This document shows, in pieces, positions 10,901-23,339 of a stretch of 64,000 nucleotides of DNA. The translations under genes were made by a program, and so were the position numbers. The DNA is from Metridium senile. Taxonomy: Eukaryota; Cnidaria; Anthozoa; Actiniaria; Metridiidae. How positions within the stretch are numbered: position 1 is the first letter of the stretch; every line of letters starts with the position of its first letter. The DNA lies in contig OX459108.1 of NCBI GenBank assembly GCA_949775045.1, positions 1,777,131-1,841,130 on the forward strand. The letters are read 5' to 3'. Under the pieces are notes generated by a model, which saw only the letters and a program-made list of their open reading frames with translations, was not told the DNA's origin and did not search any database.

Positions 10901-12273
10901 CTAATGTCTTTTAAGATGATTTGTCAAACTAATCTTACGTGTAAACATTTTCTTGCAAACAGAACATTCAAAGGGCTTCTCTCCAGTATGTGTTTTAAGA
11001 TGTATATTTAAATTGCTCTTATGTTTAAACTTCTTCTTGCAAACAGAACATCCAAAGGGTCTCTCTCCAGTATGTGTTTTAAGATGAATATCTAAAATAT
11101 ACTTTCGTGCAAACGTCTTCTTGCAAAGCGAACATTCAGAGGGTCTCTCTCCAGTATGTGTTCTAAGATGTATATGTAAATTGCACTTCAGTGTAAACTT
11201 CTTCTTGCAAACCGAACATTCAAAGGGTTTCTCTCCAGTATGTGTTCTAAGATGTTTATTCAAACTACACTTGTGTGTAAACTTCTTCTTGCAAACAGAA
11301 CATTCAAAGGGTCTCTCTCCAGTATGTGTTCTAAGATGTACATTGAATTGATCCTTCTGTGCAAACTTCTTCTTGCAAACAGAACATTCAAAGGGTCTCT
11401 CTCCAGTATGTGTTTTTAGATGTACAATTAAATTAGACTTATCTGTAAACTTTTTCTTGCAATAACAACATTCAAAAGGTTTCTCTCCAGTATGTATTCT
11501 AAGATGTATATTCAAACTCCTCTTATGTGTAAACTTCTTCTTGCAAACAGAACATTCAAAGGGTCTCTCTCCAGTATGTGTTCTAAGATGTTTATTTAAC
11601 TGAGAGATAAATCTAAACTTCATCTTGCAAACAGAACACTGATACTGTTTTTTATCAGTGTGCTTCCCATTCCTTTCAGGACGATTACTTTCATCATCAC
11701 AGTTATTATCATCAACATCATGATCAATATCATCATCAGTAGCATCATCATTATCACCATCACTGTCATCATCATTGCTGTTGTCAATCAAGTTATTTTC
11801 AGTTGGCAATTCCTCTAAAACTCTCAACATTTCAGATATTTCATCCAAGTCTTGGTCTTTCTCTTGTTCGTCTCCAACTTCTAAAACATTTTCTGGATCA
11901 TCACCTAAGCTACATTATTATCATCATCGTCATTGCTGTTGTCCATAAAGTTATTTTCAGGTGGAACTGCTGTTTCCTCTACAACTCTCAATATTTCTGA
12001 GTTTCCATCCAGGCCTTGGTGTTTGTCTTGTTCATCTCCATCTTCCAAGGGAATCTCTGGGCCCAGTTCACTATCCAAGCTATTTTCACTTGAAACACTT
12101 GGTTGTGGTTGAGGTAATGTAACTTCTGAAATGTTGGAAGCATGACTTGGATTTATATTGATATACATGGACATACATCCATTGTTGCAGCCATAGTCAT
12201 CTGTTTGTGTCGCAATTGTTGTAAACTCTTTATAAATAACAGGATAGCCCTGCATTATCCTTCCTTCTACTCC
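10901..12273 (-). pseudogene. Gene C, exon 3: nine C2H2 fingers, frameshifted in the acidic region
   Basis: This is a near copy of gene B exon 3. The N-terminal part (12273-11905) and the finger part (to 10901) are in different frames because CACTAGC in gene B is CACCTAAGC here near 11904, a net gain of 2 bases. Relative to B it also lacks six fingers; nine remain, in the order RFISQL, THKRSL, TDKSNL, AQKDQF, THKCSL, TLKCNL, ARKYIL, KHKSNL and TRKISL. The finger frame itself is still open. Either the copy is a recent pseudogene or the indel is an assembly error. Its exon 2 (14005-14107) is intact. Confidence 0.85.
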
Positions 12274-12319
12274 CTGCAATTATCGAATAAAACTGAAATC
12301 AGCATTATGTATGGATACA

Positions 12320-12828
12320 GTAAACTCGGCCATACCAATCGATAATTTTGAGAATCGATAACAGTCGATAAAATTGATGAAAATCGATAACCTAGTTTGG
12401 TGTGACTATTGATTATATCGATTTGATCTGGATATTATGATCGATTTCATCGATTTTATTGATAATGTAAATTGTCATGAATTTCATGTGCAAACATGAT
12501 ACTTATCATTTGTTTATTTTTGAATCACAAGTAGAATTATAATAAATCAACTGCAGTATTTCAAATAACAATTGAAAAGACGTTTGTCTGTTACGATTTA
12601 GGTGATAACGTCCCGGCTCAAACATTGTGTTCAATAAAATCAATACAATCGATGTTATCAATATAATCACATGACTTTTGTTGTGATTATCAATTTTCAT
12701 CGATTTCCGATACAATCAATATTAATCAACTAAGGATAATCGATTTTTGAGGCTACTGTCCTCCATATATGGAGGCGTAGCCGTATTGCTGTCGTGTATG
12801 TAAGATAGCAAGCAAGCAAGCAAGCAAG
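12320..12828. repeat. Gene C intron: ATCGAT-rich segment and very short (AAGC)n run
   Basis: Same layout as gene B, with the CArG palindrome at 12763-12772 and only about five AAGC units. Confidence 0.65.
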
Positions 12829-13714
12829 ACCATAACACCATAGGATATATATAGTCAAATTGGTGCGAACAGCCTCCGAAACAACAGTCACTATAAACGT
12901 AAATAAAAGATGCACATAAATATTGTACAATATTACCGGGAATATTGCTCTGCTCTACAAAAAATAAACAACTTCGACAACTGGCAGTTTTATTATTGTT
13001 TTTTCATTAAAGTTTTTTCATAAAAAAGGATTTTAAAAACAAGTTTATGGATAAAGTATCAATGGAAATTACTTTTCTGTAAGTAGAAAATTTTAATAAA
13101 TGTAACTATGCTGTCATAGAGTTGTTGTCGTTTTAATTTTATGGCTTTTTCAGTCTTTTTGACAAATTTTCACTTTCAATCAAATCAGCTCAAATCGGTA
13201 GTCTTTTCAACAAAAACGTGCTCAAAATTACATTTTGGATGAACAATACCATTCTTTCAGGACTGATTTGAAAAGCTTGGAATGTTATACAAAGGTTAGA
13301 CATATCGAGTATTGTGTAATCTTCTATATGATCAGTTCTTATGCTTTTTTATGCAATTTGTTTGAAAGGGTGAAACATGAACCCAGCTAATCGGCCATGT
13401 TTGACGTTCTTGTACATTTTTAATTTCACTTAGCTCTCTGAAGACAAACAGTACACTGTATTTCTGTATAAAAAAAAAGATCATTTTCGTAAATTGTGAG
13501 ATTTTCCGTAGCTTCAAGAGAAACCATTGAGTTCGATGCGTGACAAATTCGTCATTTTTCGTCCGTTAACTTACATTTTATTTTTTGTACATTTATTTCT
13601 CGCTACGCTACGCTCGTGGTTCCACTTGAGTTTTGAACATTTTATGACGTCAAGAGTGTGTCAATAAGAGGACAGACAACTCAAAACCATGTGCAATTTG
13701 TTAAACATTTTAAC

Positions 13715-13953
13715 CCCGGGGGGGGGGGGGGGGTACTCCCTTTGTCCAAGTGGTAGGGGTGATCGGCAGAGATTTTGAAAATGACCCCTAAAAGGTACGC
13801 TCAGATACAAATAAAGCAGAGTAAAAAATTTTTGAGCCAAATCTCTAAATGGACCCTAAAAGGTACGCACTGGAAATATTTTAACCCTAAAAGGTACGCC
13901 GATCACCCCTACCACTTGGATAAAGGGAGAACACTCCCCCCCCCCCCCCCGGG
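13715..13953. mobile_element. Palindromic MITE with G-run/C-run ends (gene C intron)
   Basis: Orthologous to 7895-8143, flanked by the same ATTTTAAC direct repeats. The homopolymer ends and one interior stretch differ in length. Confidence 0.75.
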
Positions 13954-14004
13954 ATTTTAACATTCTGCATAAACGTACTGCTGCAAATTGTAAAGTGAAC
14001 TTAC

Positions 14005-14107
14005 ATTTTCCAATCCACCAGGCCACTTGTGTTCTCCTGTTACTTTGTTGTACACAAACAGAATCTCTCCTGACTTACAATTATATCCAGTCCAGTCTGT
14101 TTCCATC
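14005..14107 (-). CDS. Gene C, exon 2: start codon and WW-like module
   Basis: The exon matches that of gene B, with acceptor, ATG and GTAAGT donor all kept. The gene is nevertheless disrupted downstream in exon 3. Confidence 0.65.
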
Positions 14108-14232
14108 CTGTGAAAGATGAAGATCAACAACGGAATGTTTAACTCACGTGGTTTTCAACACAACTTTGGATCCTCGCAGACGTGTTTAGTGTCTTCACAC
14201 AACGCTTTCTTCACCACGAACAACAAACTTAC

Positions 14233-14289
14233 CTTTAAAACTGGAAATATCTGTTTGAAATAGGTAATCGACGATATACTGGACGAAGA
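14233..14289 (-). other. Gene C, exon 1 (non-coding), interrupted upstream by a MITE
   Basis: The donor AAAG|GTAAGT is at 14232. About 57 bp upstream of the donor the leader is split by the insertion at 14296-14677, which all other copies lack. Confidence 0.45.
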
Positions 14290-14295
14290 ATAATA

Positions 14296-14677
14296 GAGGG
14301 TCCTGAAGGGGTAAATTGGGAATTGGGATTTGCCTTTTTTCGAGGCTGGGAATTGGGATTTGCCCATTGGGATTGGGATTTGTCCATTGGGATTGGGATT
14401 TGTCCATAGGATTTGGCTATTTCTTGTCCATTCGTTTTCTCTTTAGATGCTAAAATAATGTTTTAAATTGAGTAATTTGCAACATTTTACGTCGTTTTAG
14501 TAGACTAGAAGAGAAAATCGAACTATCTTGGGCTTCCTGAGGTTAGTATTCAATTTGGGCTTCCTGTGGTTAATGTTTGGGCTTCCTGTGGTTAATGTTT
14601 GGGCTTCCTGTGGTAATTGGGATTTTGATAAAAAATTGATTGGGAATTGGGATTGGATACCCCCCTTCAGGACCCTC
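14296..14677. mobile_element. Foldback element inserted in the leader or promoter of gene C
   Basis: The terminal inverted repeats are GAGGGTCCTGAAGGGG and CCCCTTCAGGACCCTC, flanked by the direct repeat ATAAT (14290-14294 and 14678-14682). The interior holds direct repeats of TTGGGATTTG-type and of GGGCTTCCTGTGGTTAATG-type. Genes A, B and D keep the uninterrupted empty site, so the insertion is recent. Confidence 0.85.
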
Positions 14678-14832
14678 ATAATATACTGAAGCAAGAAATA
14701 CTATAACTTGAACACGCTAAACGCTAAACCAAACAACCAGTTACTGGCGGTACGGGATGATTACTTATGGGGACTGGGACGAGCCTCGTTTTGAACACTC
14801 TGCCAACACAGGGAGCCCATGTTTGCAGTAAT

Positions 14833-15085
14833 GGCAACAACAACAACAACAATAACATAATAACAACAATATGGCAATAACAACAATAGCAACAACAACA
14901 ACAATAGCAACAATAGCAACAATAACAACAATAGCAATAACAACAACAATAGCAACAATAGCAACAATAGCAATAACAACAATAGCTATAACAACAACAA
15001 TAGCAACAATAACAACAATAGCAATAACAACAATAGCAATAACAACAAATTATATAGCAATAACAACAACAATAGCTCTAAAACT
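14833..15085. repeat. CAA/CAATAG microsatellite upstream of gene C
   Basis: Same type and relative position as in gene B, but shorter and differently arranged. Confidence 0.9.
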
Positions 15086-15231
15086 CTATAATGCTATAGT
15101 TTTTGATTGTAAGAAAACAACAATTATTTATTTTAATTAATTTTTAAAAATAGACTTATTACATCGACTATGAATATACAATATCTTATAGAAGAATTTG
15201 ATATTTAAGGAATATAATTGGTGCACGTGTC

Positions 15232-15535
15232 TCCTGGAGGGAGTCCCTTCAAAAATGGATAGGGGTGCTCAACGGACCTTTTAGGGTTGGAAATAAGACC
15301 CTTGCATACCTTTTAGGGTCTCAAGCTGGCACTGTACCTTTTAGGGTCAGTCAAAACTATACATATTGAAACAGTGTCATATAAAAATAAATGTGGTTGT
15401 ACCTTTAAGGGTCTGAGATCAGTATCCGAGTTAATCTATGCATAGCTTTTAGAGTCATTTTCAAATGTCCATCGAGCACCTCTCCATTTTTTAAGTGAGT
15501 TCCCCCAGCTCCCCCCTCCCTCCCTCCCCTGGCAT
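15232..15535. mobile_element. CCTTTTAGGG foldback element, third unit
   Basis: A diverged duplicate of 2825-3135. Two of the CCTTTTAGGG words are mutated here. Confidence 0.55.
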
Positions 15536-16110
15536 GTGTCTGTTCTGTGATATAAACATGTTGGGTTCTATAGAGAAAGACAGAAGTCATAAAGAAACAC
15601 AAGGTGTTGTAAACTTGTTATTAGCTTTGTAATAGAACAATGTGAATAAGGCATATTATTATCATTATGTAGTGTTTGTTTGACTGTTCAAGTGCTCTAC
15701 ATCTCCCACAGTGTTTATATCACAGATACATGGGGATGTTTTATATATTGCCTTTATAAAATGATTTGAACTTTCCTACGATAATTAGCTAAGCATGTCT
15801 CTGTCGTCAGATATAAACATGATAAAGAAATTGATTATTTAATATTATTAGCCAGCCAATCAGAGTGTGCGTAGTATCTCAAATATTTTATAAAATCAGA
15901 TAGATCAAGGTATTAGAAACATGTAGTATAGGTTTACAATGAATATTTCTAGCTAGACTTCAGCTTTGTTAAAATATATTTTATTCAAGTAGATCAAAGG
16001 ATTTACATTGACAAAGAACTACAACAAACCAGTAATCCAGCACCAGTCAAAAGGTACGTTTTGGTTGGCCTCCTAATACAGTACCCCTATTATTTGGTTA
16101 GGTTTACGGC

Positions 16111-16325
16111 AATAGTCCCCTTCATAGTTCCCTGTGTCATACTGAAAGGTAGCCTAGCCTTTACATCGAAGCGAGAAGAACGTCAATGATATAGAGACAC
16201 ATGAGTATTAATTGGACCACAAGGCATTCAAAGGTCTATTATTGCAAGCTAAATGTTTGTCTAGTTCTGATGCAAAGGGCTGGCTACCTTTCAAGATTGT
16301 GCAAGGAGCTGTCAAGAGGAATATT
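16111..16325. mobile_element. AATAGTCCCCTTCA MITE, third unit
   Basis: A diverged duplicate of 3797-4014; both inverted ends are still recognisable. Confidence 0.6.
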
Positions 16326-16883
16326 GTTTGGAAAGACTCTATTTTTTTAAACCAATTCTAAACGATGTTTCAATTTGGTGCTGGATTGCCCCAACAAAAC
16401 ATAATGCTGATTATCAAATTGATGATAATGATTACAATGATAGTACTGATAATGATGGTCAACTTTCAACTTTCAACATTTTTTGGTATCTTTTAGGGTA
16501 TTGAAAAATTATAATTTGATCACTTTTGGTGCTTTTGTTTTTTTCTATTTTAGTGAGGTATCTCTTATAGGGACTTAAAATCATCATTCTGAAATGATGT
16601 GTATTTTTAATTAATATACATCAATTTGGAATGATGGTTTTTAGACCCTAAGAGATATACCTCTAAAAGAGACGTTGATTGCAACCTTTTTTCTGTGTAA
16701 ACTTTTCCATTGAATAAACAGTTTAAAGGATTTCTACCATCTTTGTATCTCATGTTGGTAAAAATATCCACACACAACTACAACATTTCAAGGTTTCCAT
16801 CCATTGTTTGGTATGTTCAAAGATGTTGAGTCAACTGAAGGTTTTTTTCAAACTTTGTATTGCAATAACATTCTATGGTTTTA

Positions 16884-18815
16884 CTAATGTCTTTTAAGAT
16901 GATTTGTCAAACTAATCTTATGTTTAAACATTTTCTTGCAAACAGAACATTCAAAGGGCTTCTCTCCAGTATGTGTTTTAAGATGTTTATTTAAATGGCC
17001 CTTCTGTGTAAACTTCTTCTTGCAAACAGAACATCCAAAGGGTCTTTCTCCAGTATGTGTTCTAAGATGAATATCTAAAATATACTTTCGTGCAAACGTC
17101 TTCTTGCAAACAGAACATTCAAAGGGTCTCTCTCCAGTATGTGTTTTAAGATGTACATTTAATTGACACTTCTGTGCAAACTTCTTCTTGCAAACTGAAC
17201 ATTCAAAGGGTCTCTCTCCAGTATGTGTTTTAAGATGTACATTTAATTGACACTTCTGTGCAAACTTCTTCTTGCAAACTGAACATTCAAAGGGTTTCTC
17301 TCCAGTATGTGTTCTAAGATGTAGATTTAAACTGCACTTCTGTGTAAACTTCTTTTTGCAAACAGAACATTCAAAGGGTTTTTCTACAGTATGTGTTCTA
17401 AGATGTACATTTAAACTGCACTTACGTGTAAACTTCTTCTTGCAAACAGAACATTCAAAGGGTTTCTCTCCAGTATGTGTTCTAAGATGTACATTTAAAC
17501 TACCCTTCTGTGTAAACTTCTTCTTGCAAACAGAACATTCAAAGGGTTTTTCTCCAGTATGTGTTCTAAGATGTACATTTAAATTAGCCTTCCATGCAAA
17601 CTTCTTCTTGCAAATATAACATTGAAAGTGTGTCTCGCCAGTATCTGTTTTAAGATGCTTATTCAAATTGCACTTCTTTGTACATTTCTTCTTGCAAAAA
17701 GAACATTCAAAGGGTCTCTCTCCAGTATGTGTTCTAAGATGTGTATTCAAACTGCTCTTGTGTGTAAACTTCTTCTTGCAAACAGAACATTCAAAGGGTT
17801 TCTCTCCAGTATGTTTTCTAAGATGTACATTTAACTGAGAGATAAATCTTAACTTCATCTGGCAAACAGAACACTGATACTGTTTTTTGTCAGTGTGCTT
17901 CCCATTCCTTTCAGGACGATTACTTGCATCATCAAAGTCATTATCATCAACATGATGAACAATATCATCATCATTATCACCATCATTGTCATCATTGCTG
18001 TTGTCAATCAAGTTATTTTCAGTTGGAAATTCCTCTAAAACTCTCAACATTTCAGATATTTGTTTTTTCTCTTGTTCATTTCCTCCTTTCAAGTTATTCT
18101 CTGGATCATCACTAGCATTATTATCACCATCCTCGTCCACTAAGTTATTTTCAGTTGGAAATTCTGTTTCTTCTAGATCCTCAAGGTCTTGGTGTTTGTC
18201 TTGTTCATCTCCATCGAAAGTTTCTTCAGGACATTTATTTTCATCATCACAGTTATTATCATCAACATCATGATCAATATCATCATCAGTAGCATCATCA
18301 TTATCACCATCATTGCCATCATCATTGCTGTTGTCTAAGTTATTTTCAGTTGGATATTCCTCTAAAACTCTCAACATTTCAGAAATTTCATCCAAGTTTA
18401 ATTGTTCTTTCTCTTGTTCGTCTCCATCTTTTAAAACATTATGCTCTTGATCATCACTAGCATCATCATTATCACCATCCTCATTGCTGTTGTCCACATA
18501 GTTATTTTCAGGTGGAATTGCTGTTTCCTCTACAACTCTCGATATTTCTGAGTTTCCATCCAGGCCTTGGTGTTTGTCTTGTTCTTCCAAGGCATTCTCT
18601 AGACCCAGTTCACTATCCAAGATATCTTCACTTGAAACACTTGGTTGTGGTTGAGGTAATGTAACTTCTGAAATGTTGGAAGCATGACTTGGATTTATAT
18701 TGATATACATGGACATACATCCACTGTTGCAGCCATAGTCATGTGTTTGTGTTGCAATTGTTGCAAACTCTTTATAAATAACAGGATAGCCCTGCATTAT
18801 CCTTCCTTCTACTCC
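16884..18815 (-). CDS. Gene D, exon 3: long acidic region plus 12 C2H2 fingers
   Basis: The exon is open from the acceptor (ttttag before GGAGTAG) to the stop, 643 codons. The acidic region is longer than in gene B because an internal segment with PTENN and DGDNDDA motifs is repeated. Twelve finger positions follow. Two are atypical: finger 3 has a Cys in place of the hydrophobic core Phe (KKKCTKKCNL) and a TDTGETH linker, and two adjacent AQKCQLNV fingers are almost identical. The WW exon of this copy is frameshifted (20043-20138), so a product would need the ATG at [11 protein letters not shown] (about 637 residues), seven codons into this exon. Whether that start is used is not visible. 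Confidence 0.85.
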   Translation of the reverse strand, partial: GVEGRIMQGYPVIYKEFATIATQTHDYGCNSGCMSMYININPSHASNISEVTLPQPQPSVSSEDILDSELGLENALEEQDKHQGLDGNSEISRVVEETAIPPENNYVDNSNEDGDNDDASDDQEHNVLKDGDEQEKEQLNLDEISEMLRVLEEYPTENNLDNSNDDGNDGDNDDATDDDIDHDVDDNNCDDENKCPEETFDGDEQDKHQDLEDLEETEFPTENNLVDEDGDNNASDDPENNLKGGNEQEKKQISEMLRVLEEFPTENNLIDNSNDDNDGDNDDDIVHHVDDNDFDDASNRPERNGKHTDKKQYQCSVCQMKLRFISQLNVHLRKHTGEKPFECSVCKKKFTHKSSLNTHLRTHTGERPFECSFCKKKCTKKCNLNKHLKTDTGETHFQCYICKKKFAWKANLNVHLRTHTGEKPFECSVCKKKFTQKGSLNVHLRTHTGEKPFECSVCKKKFTRKCSLNVHLRTHTVEKPFECSVCKKKFTQKCSLNLHLRTHTGEKPFECSVCKKKFAQKCQLNVHLKTHTGERPFECSVCKKKFAQKCQLNVHLKTHTGERPFECSVCKKTFARKYILDIHLRTHTGERPFGCSVCKKKFTQKGHLNKHLKTHTGEKPFECSVCKKMFKHKISLTNHLKRH

Positions 18816-18869
18816 CTAAAATTATAGAATAAAACTGAAATCAGCATTGTGTATGGATACAGTAAACTC

Positions 18870-19526
<657 letters not shown>

Positions 19527-20042
19527 ACCATAACACCACAGGATATATATAGTCAAATTGGTGCGAATAGCCGCCGAAACAACATTCGCTATAAACGTAA
19601 ATAAAAGATGCACATAAATATTGTACAATATTACCGGGAATATTGCTCTGCTCTACAAAAAATAAGCTTCGACAACTGGCAGTTTTATTATTGTTCTGCA
19701 AATTTGGACGCGCGACTGCACAAATACATATTGTTCTATATAGAAGGGGCTTCGTCTTCAGATCGAACATTAGTTTTGCACATTGATTGTTCAGTTTATA
19801 TATCTGTTTCAAGCAGTAGCCTCATGCAGTCTTAGACTGCCTATTTTTATCGATTGGTATGGCCGGGAGTAAAATATTCTTTAATAATTAGTGAATCAAT
19901 CATTATTGCAAGGCCCAAGATGCAATTTACTAGCTACATTCCCCAGCTGCATTTTATCAATCTGCATTTTATCATTCTGCGATTATTCTACATGTTAACA
20001 TTCTGCATAAACGTACTGCTGCAAATTATCAAGTGAACTTAC

Positions 20043-20138
20043 ATTTTCCAATCCAGCAGGCCACTTGTGTTCTCTTTGTTGTACACAAACAGAATCTCTC
20101 CTGACTTACAATTATATCCAGTCCAGTCTGTTTCCATC
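20043..20138 (-). pseudogene. Gene D, exon 2: WW exon with a 7-bp deletion
   Basis: Acceptor and GTAAGT donor are kept, but the exon is 96 bp instead of 103 because seven bases (CTGTTAC on the plus strand) are missing between TGTTCTC and TTTGTTG. The frame shifts after YNK, reads ENTSGLLDWKM, and meets a TAG four bases into exon 3. The WW module is therefore truncated before W28. Confidence 0.85.
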
Positions 20139-20280
20139 CTGTGAAAGATGAAGATCAACAACGGAATGTTTATAAACTCACGTGGTTTAATTTCAACACA
20201 ACTTTGGATCCTCGCAGACGTGTTTAGTGTCTTCACACAACGCTTTCTTCACCACGAACTCAACAAACAAACAAACTTAC

Positions 20281-20350
20281 CTTTAAAACTGGTAATATCT
20301 GTTTGAAATAGGTAATCGACGATATACTGGACGAAGAATCATATACTGAA
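20281..20350 (-). other. Gene D, exon 1 (non-coding)
   Basis: The donor AAAG|GTAAGT is at 20280. The upstream end is unknown. A CAAACAAACAAA expansion lies just inside the following intron, as in genes E to H. Confidence 0.45.
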
Positions 20351-20507
20351 GCAAGAAATACCATAACTTGAACACGCTAAACGTTAAACCAAACAAGCAG
20401 TTACTGGCGGTACGGGATGATTATTGTTGGGGACTGGGACGAACCTCACTTTCAACACTCTGAAGAACAGGAAGCCCAAGTTTACAGAAATGACAACTGT
20501 TTTACAA

Positions 20508-20955
20508 GTATCAACAATAACAACAACCACAACAACAACAACAACAACAACCACAACCACAACCACAACAACCACAACAACAACAACCACAACAATAATA
20601 ACAATAATAACAATAATATTAATAACAGCAACAACAACAACAACAATAACAACAACAATTGCAACAACAATACCAACAACAACAGCAACAACATTAGCAA
20701 TAACAACATCAAAAGCAACAAAAACAATAACAATAACAACAACAACAACAATAACAACAACAATAGCAACAACAATAGCAATAACTAACAATAACAACAA
20801 AAGAAACATTAGCAATAACAACATCAAAAGCAACAAAAACAATAACAACAACAATAACAACAACAACAACAATAACAACAACAATAGCAACAACAATAGC
20901 AATAACAACAACAACAACAATAACAACAACAAAAACAATGGCAACAAATTGTAAT
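20508..20955. repeat. CAA/ACC/AAT microsatellite upstream of gene D
   Basis: The array begins with ACAACC-type units, changes to AATAAT and CAATAG types, and contains an internal direct duplication (the ATTAGCAATAACAACATCAA block occurs at about 20692 and 20808). Confidence 0.9.
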
Positions 20956-20959
20956 TCAA

Positions 20960-21935
20960 ATCAATCAAATTCGATAATATAAATCAAATCAGCGATATTT
21001 GAATATATCAACCCCCCCCCCCCCCCCTCACCCTTTAGCAATATAGTTAATATGATAAAGAAGTTTATTGTAAGAAAGAGATATCTTAAAAATATCCAAT
21101 ACATGTTTGTCTTGATTGATTAATTGAATAATTTTGATTAAAAATTACTGCCAGCACCGTCCTAATGGTATTTTGGGGGAACGTTTTTTGTGTTTTGGAA
21201 CTGAATTCCTGACGAGGATAGCCAATACCTTGGCTACTGATCCTCTCTCTGTTTCCATGTATGGAAAGTCAAACACCGTTTTATATAAAGAAGGTTTATT
21301 TCTAAAATACCAGTTAATGTGTTAATTTATTCCTTGTCTCCTACGGCGACCGAAACCGCCCGTAAAACTGAACGATCTTGCTTTGAAAAATTCTAACTTT
21401 TTCAAACAAGCCAAATTTGCCCAGCCGTCCGAATGTTAGTAAGCACTAGGAAGTTCTTCAAATTTTCATAGCATATCAGTCACAAGAAACCAGCTATTTT
21501 CTGAGCACAAAAAAATGATATGAACTTTAGCAAAGTCAAAAATGACCGTTTTACCAATAGTAAAAATCACACCTTTTTGACCTTGGATTTTTTATCGAGA
21601 TAATCGTTTTTCGGAAAAAAAGCAGTTTTTAAAACAAAATTCAGTCCTGCGCAATAATTATCAGGAAGGGGGAGGGGGGTTGAGAAATCAGCGAAATAAA
21701 TCGAAAAATTTAATTATATCCCCCCCCCCCCCTCGCAAATGAAGAACATTACGCCTTGCCCCTACCATAACGGAAAAAATAGACTGCACACCCCCCCCCC
21801 CCCCCTCGAAATTGAGAAGACTGTTGAATACTTACGAGAAAAGGGTTTTATCAAGATCGCCAGAGAATCTAACCAGCATTGACGAGGATGTCTTCGTCAG
21901 CAAAAAATAAGACTTCAAAGTTCTCTTCAACATAC
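20960..21935. other. Intergenic stretch with homopolymer runs, no gene seen
   Basis: The stretch contains C runs at about 21011-21027, 21720-21732 and 21790-21805 and a G-rich run near 21665. I found no convincing frame, no splice-linked exon and no clear terminal repeats. Confidence 0.5.
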
Positions 21936-21939
21936 CCAG

Positions 21940-22525
21940 GTTATAATTGTGTAAAAAACAAACGGAAACAGTGGACCACTTGGTAGCTGGATGCGAAGTC
22001 TTAGCTGGAAACGAATACAAAGACAGACACGACAAAGTTGCAAGTACCATACATTGGCATCTATGTAGAAAACACAACATACAATGCACAGCAGAGAATT
22101 GGTGGGATCACAATCCCGAGAAAGTAGTAGAAAACGAAAATACCAAGATTCTATGGGACTTCAATATATACACTGACAAGAAAATTGAAGCAAGAAGACC
22201 GGACATTGTAGTCATTGATAAGAACAAGAAGAAGGTGGAGCTGATTGACATCTCAGTACCTAAAGACTGTAGGAATGATGTAAAGGAGAGGGAAAAGATA
22301 GAAAAATACCAAGACCTAAGAATAGAACTTGAAAGGCTGTGGGAGATGAAGACCATAGTAGTACCAATAGTAATAGGATCGCTAGGAACCATATCGAAAA
22401 ACTTTAAAGACCATATTCAAAGACTTGAACTTAATAACATAAGCTTTTTAGATTTACAAAAATCTGTTCTTTTAGGCACGGCACATATATTAAGAAAGGT
22501 GCTTCAGCTCTCAGGAGCCGGGTAG
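21940..22525 (+). pseudogene. 3' fragment of a non-LTR retrotransposon (restriction-like endonuclease type)
   Basis: The translated fragment shows a partial zinc knuckle (CKKQTETVDHLVAGC), the segment ILWDFNIYTDKKIEARRPD, and the PD-x13-D arrangement RRPDIVVID through LIDISVP. This is the layout of the C-terminal endonuclease of R2/NeSL/Dong-like LINEs. The fragment is 5' truncated: no reverse transcriptase is present, and the first cysteine of the knuckle is lost. After the stop comes a short 3' UTR that ends in AATAAT repeats, typical of LINE 3' tails. It shares the family layout with 53460-54380 but differs clearly in sequence. Confidence 0.75.
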
Positions 22526-22589
22526 GATCCCGAGCTGAAGCTAGATCTATACCAGTAAAAATTGTAAAAAAGGATTATTTTACTGTGAA

Positions 22590-22830
22590 ATAAAGAAATA
22601 ATAATAATAATAATGATGATAATAATAATAATAATAGCGATAATGTTGATAATGATGATATAATAATAATTAATTATGATGGTAATTTAATTGAATTATT
22701 ATCACTATATCATCCTTACCATCGTCATCATTATTATATTAATACCATAATCATTATTATCATCGTTATGATGATAATAACAATGATGATGGTATTAATA
22801 ATAATGACGATCAGGTAATAGCACAGGTAG
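22590..22830. repeat. AAT/GAT simple repeat, partly self-complementary
   Basis: (AAT)n grows out of the LINE tail and changes into GATGATAATAAT units followed by their complement (ATTATTATCATC), giving an imperfect foldback. Confidence 0.8.
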
Positions 22831-22916
22831 CCCAAGCTCACTATCTGTGTTGATTTACTATAGAATATATGGGGATTTTTCAACGGACAATTTTTACCTT
22901 AATTCTTAAAAAAAAA

Positions 22917-23109
22917 ATGAAACTCTTACCGTGTCTTTTTGTTGCTCTCATCAACCGTCTGACTGACTTTCAGCGACTTTCGTTGGAATTTAGCTGCCTT
23001 TTAACGTGTAGTAAGAGAGAGAAAGGTAGGAGGCGCCGGCCCCAAAACGGCTTTCGAACTGCTGAACGGTTGATGAGAGCAACAAAAAGACACTGTAAGA
23101 GTTTCATTT
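22917..23109. mobile_element. Foldback MITE (ATGAAACTCTTAC ends)
   Basis: The left arm ATGAAACTCTTACCGTGTC and the following TTTTTGTTGCTCTCATCAACC are mirrored by GGTTGATGAGAGCAACAAA and GACACTGTAAGAGTTTCAT. The arms are about 45 bp, with roughly 100 bp of GC-rich interior. Confidence 0.8.
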
Positions 23110-23339
23110 AATTTTGATGATGATGATGATAATGATGATGATGATGGTAATGATAATGATGACGATCGGGTAATAGTAATATAATGATAATAATAATGAT
23201 GGGTAATGTTTTAGTATCTATGATTATACCCAATACAAAATATCTTGGATGGCAACTAATTTTTATTTATAAAAAATATTTTCATGCTTTTTTATATTAC
23301 AAAATGTCTAGTTTTTTTTTTTTTTTAATAGTTTATTTA

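Larger units (their letters stand above)
4573..16883. repeat. Tandem segmental duplications carrying genes B and C and the region below D
   Basis: The block from the gene B stop (4573) to 10900 and the block from the gene C stop (10901) to 16883 are highly similar along almost their full length: fingers, intron, WW exon, first exon, CAA array and three MITEs. The segment 2821-4572 below gene B and 15230-16883 below gene D belong to the same repeat. The second block is shorter because gene C lost six fingers, despite gaining the 14296-14677 insertion. Confidence 0.9.
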
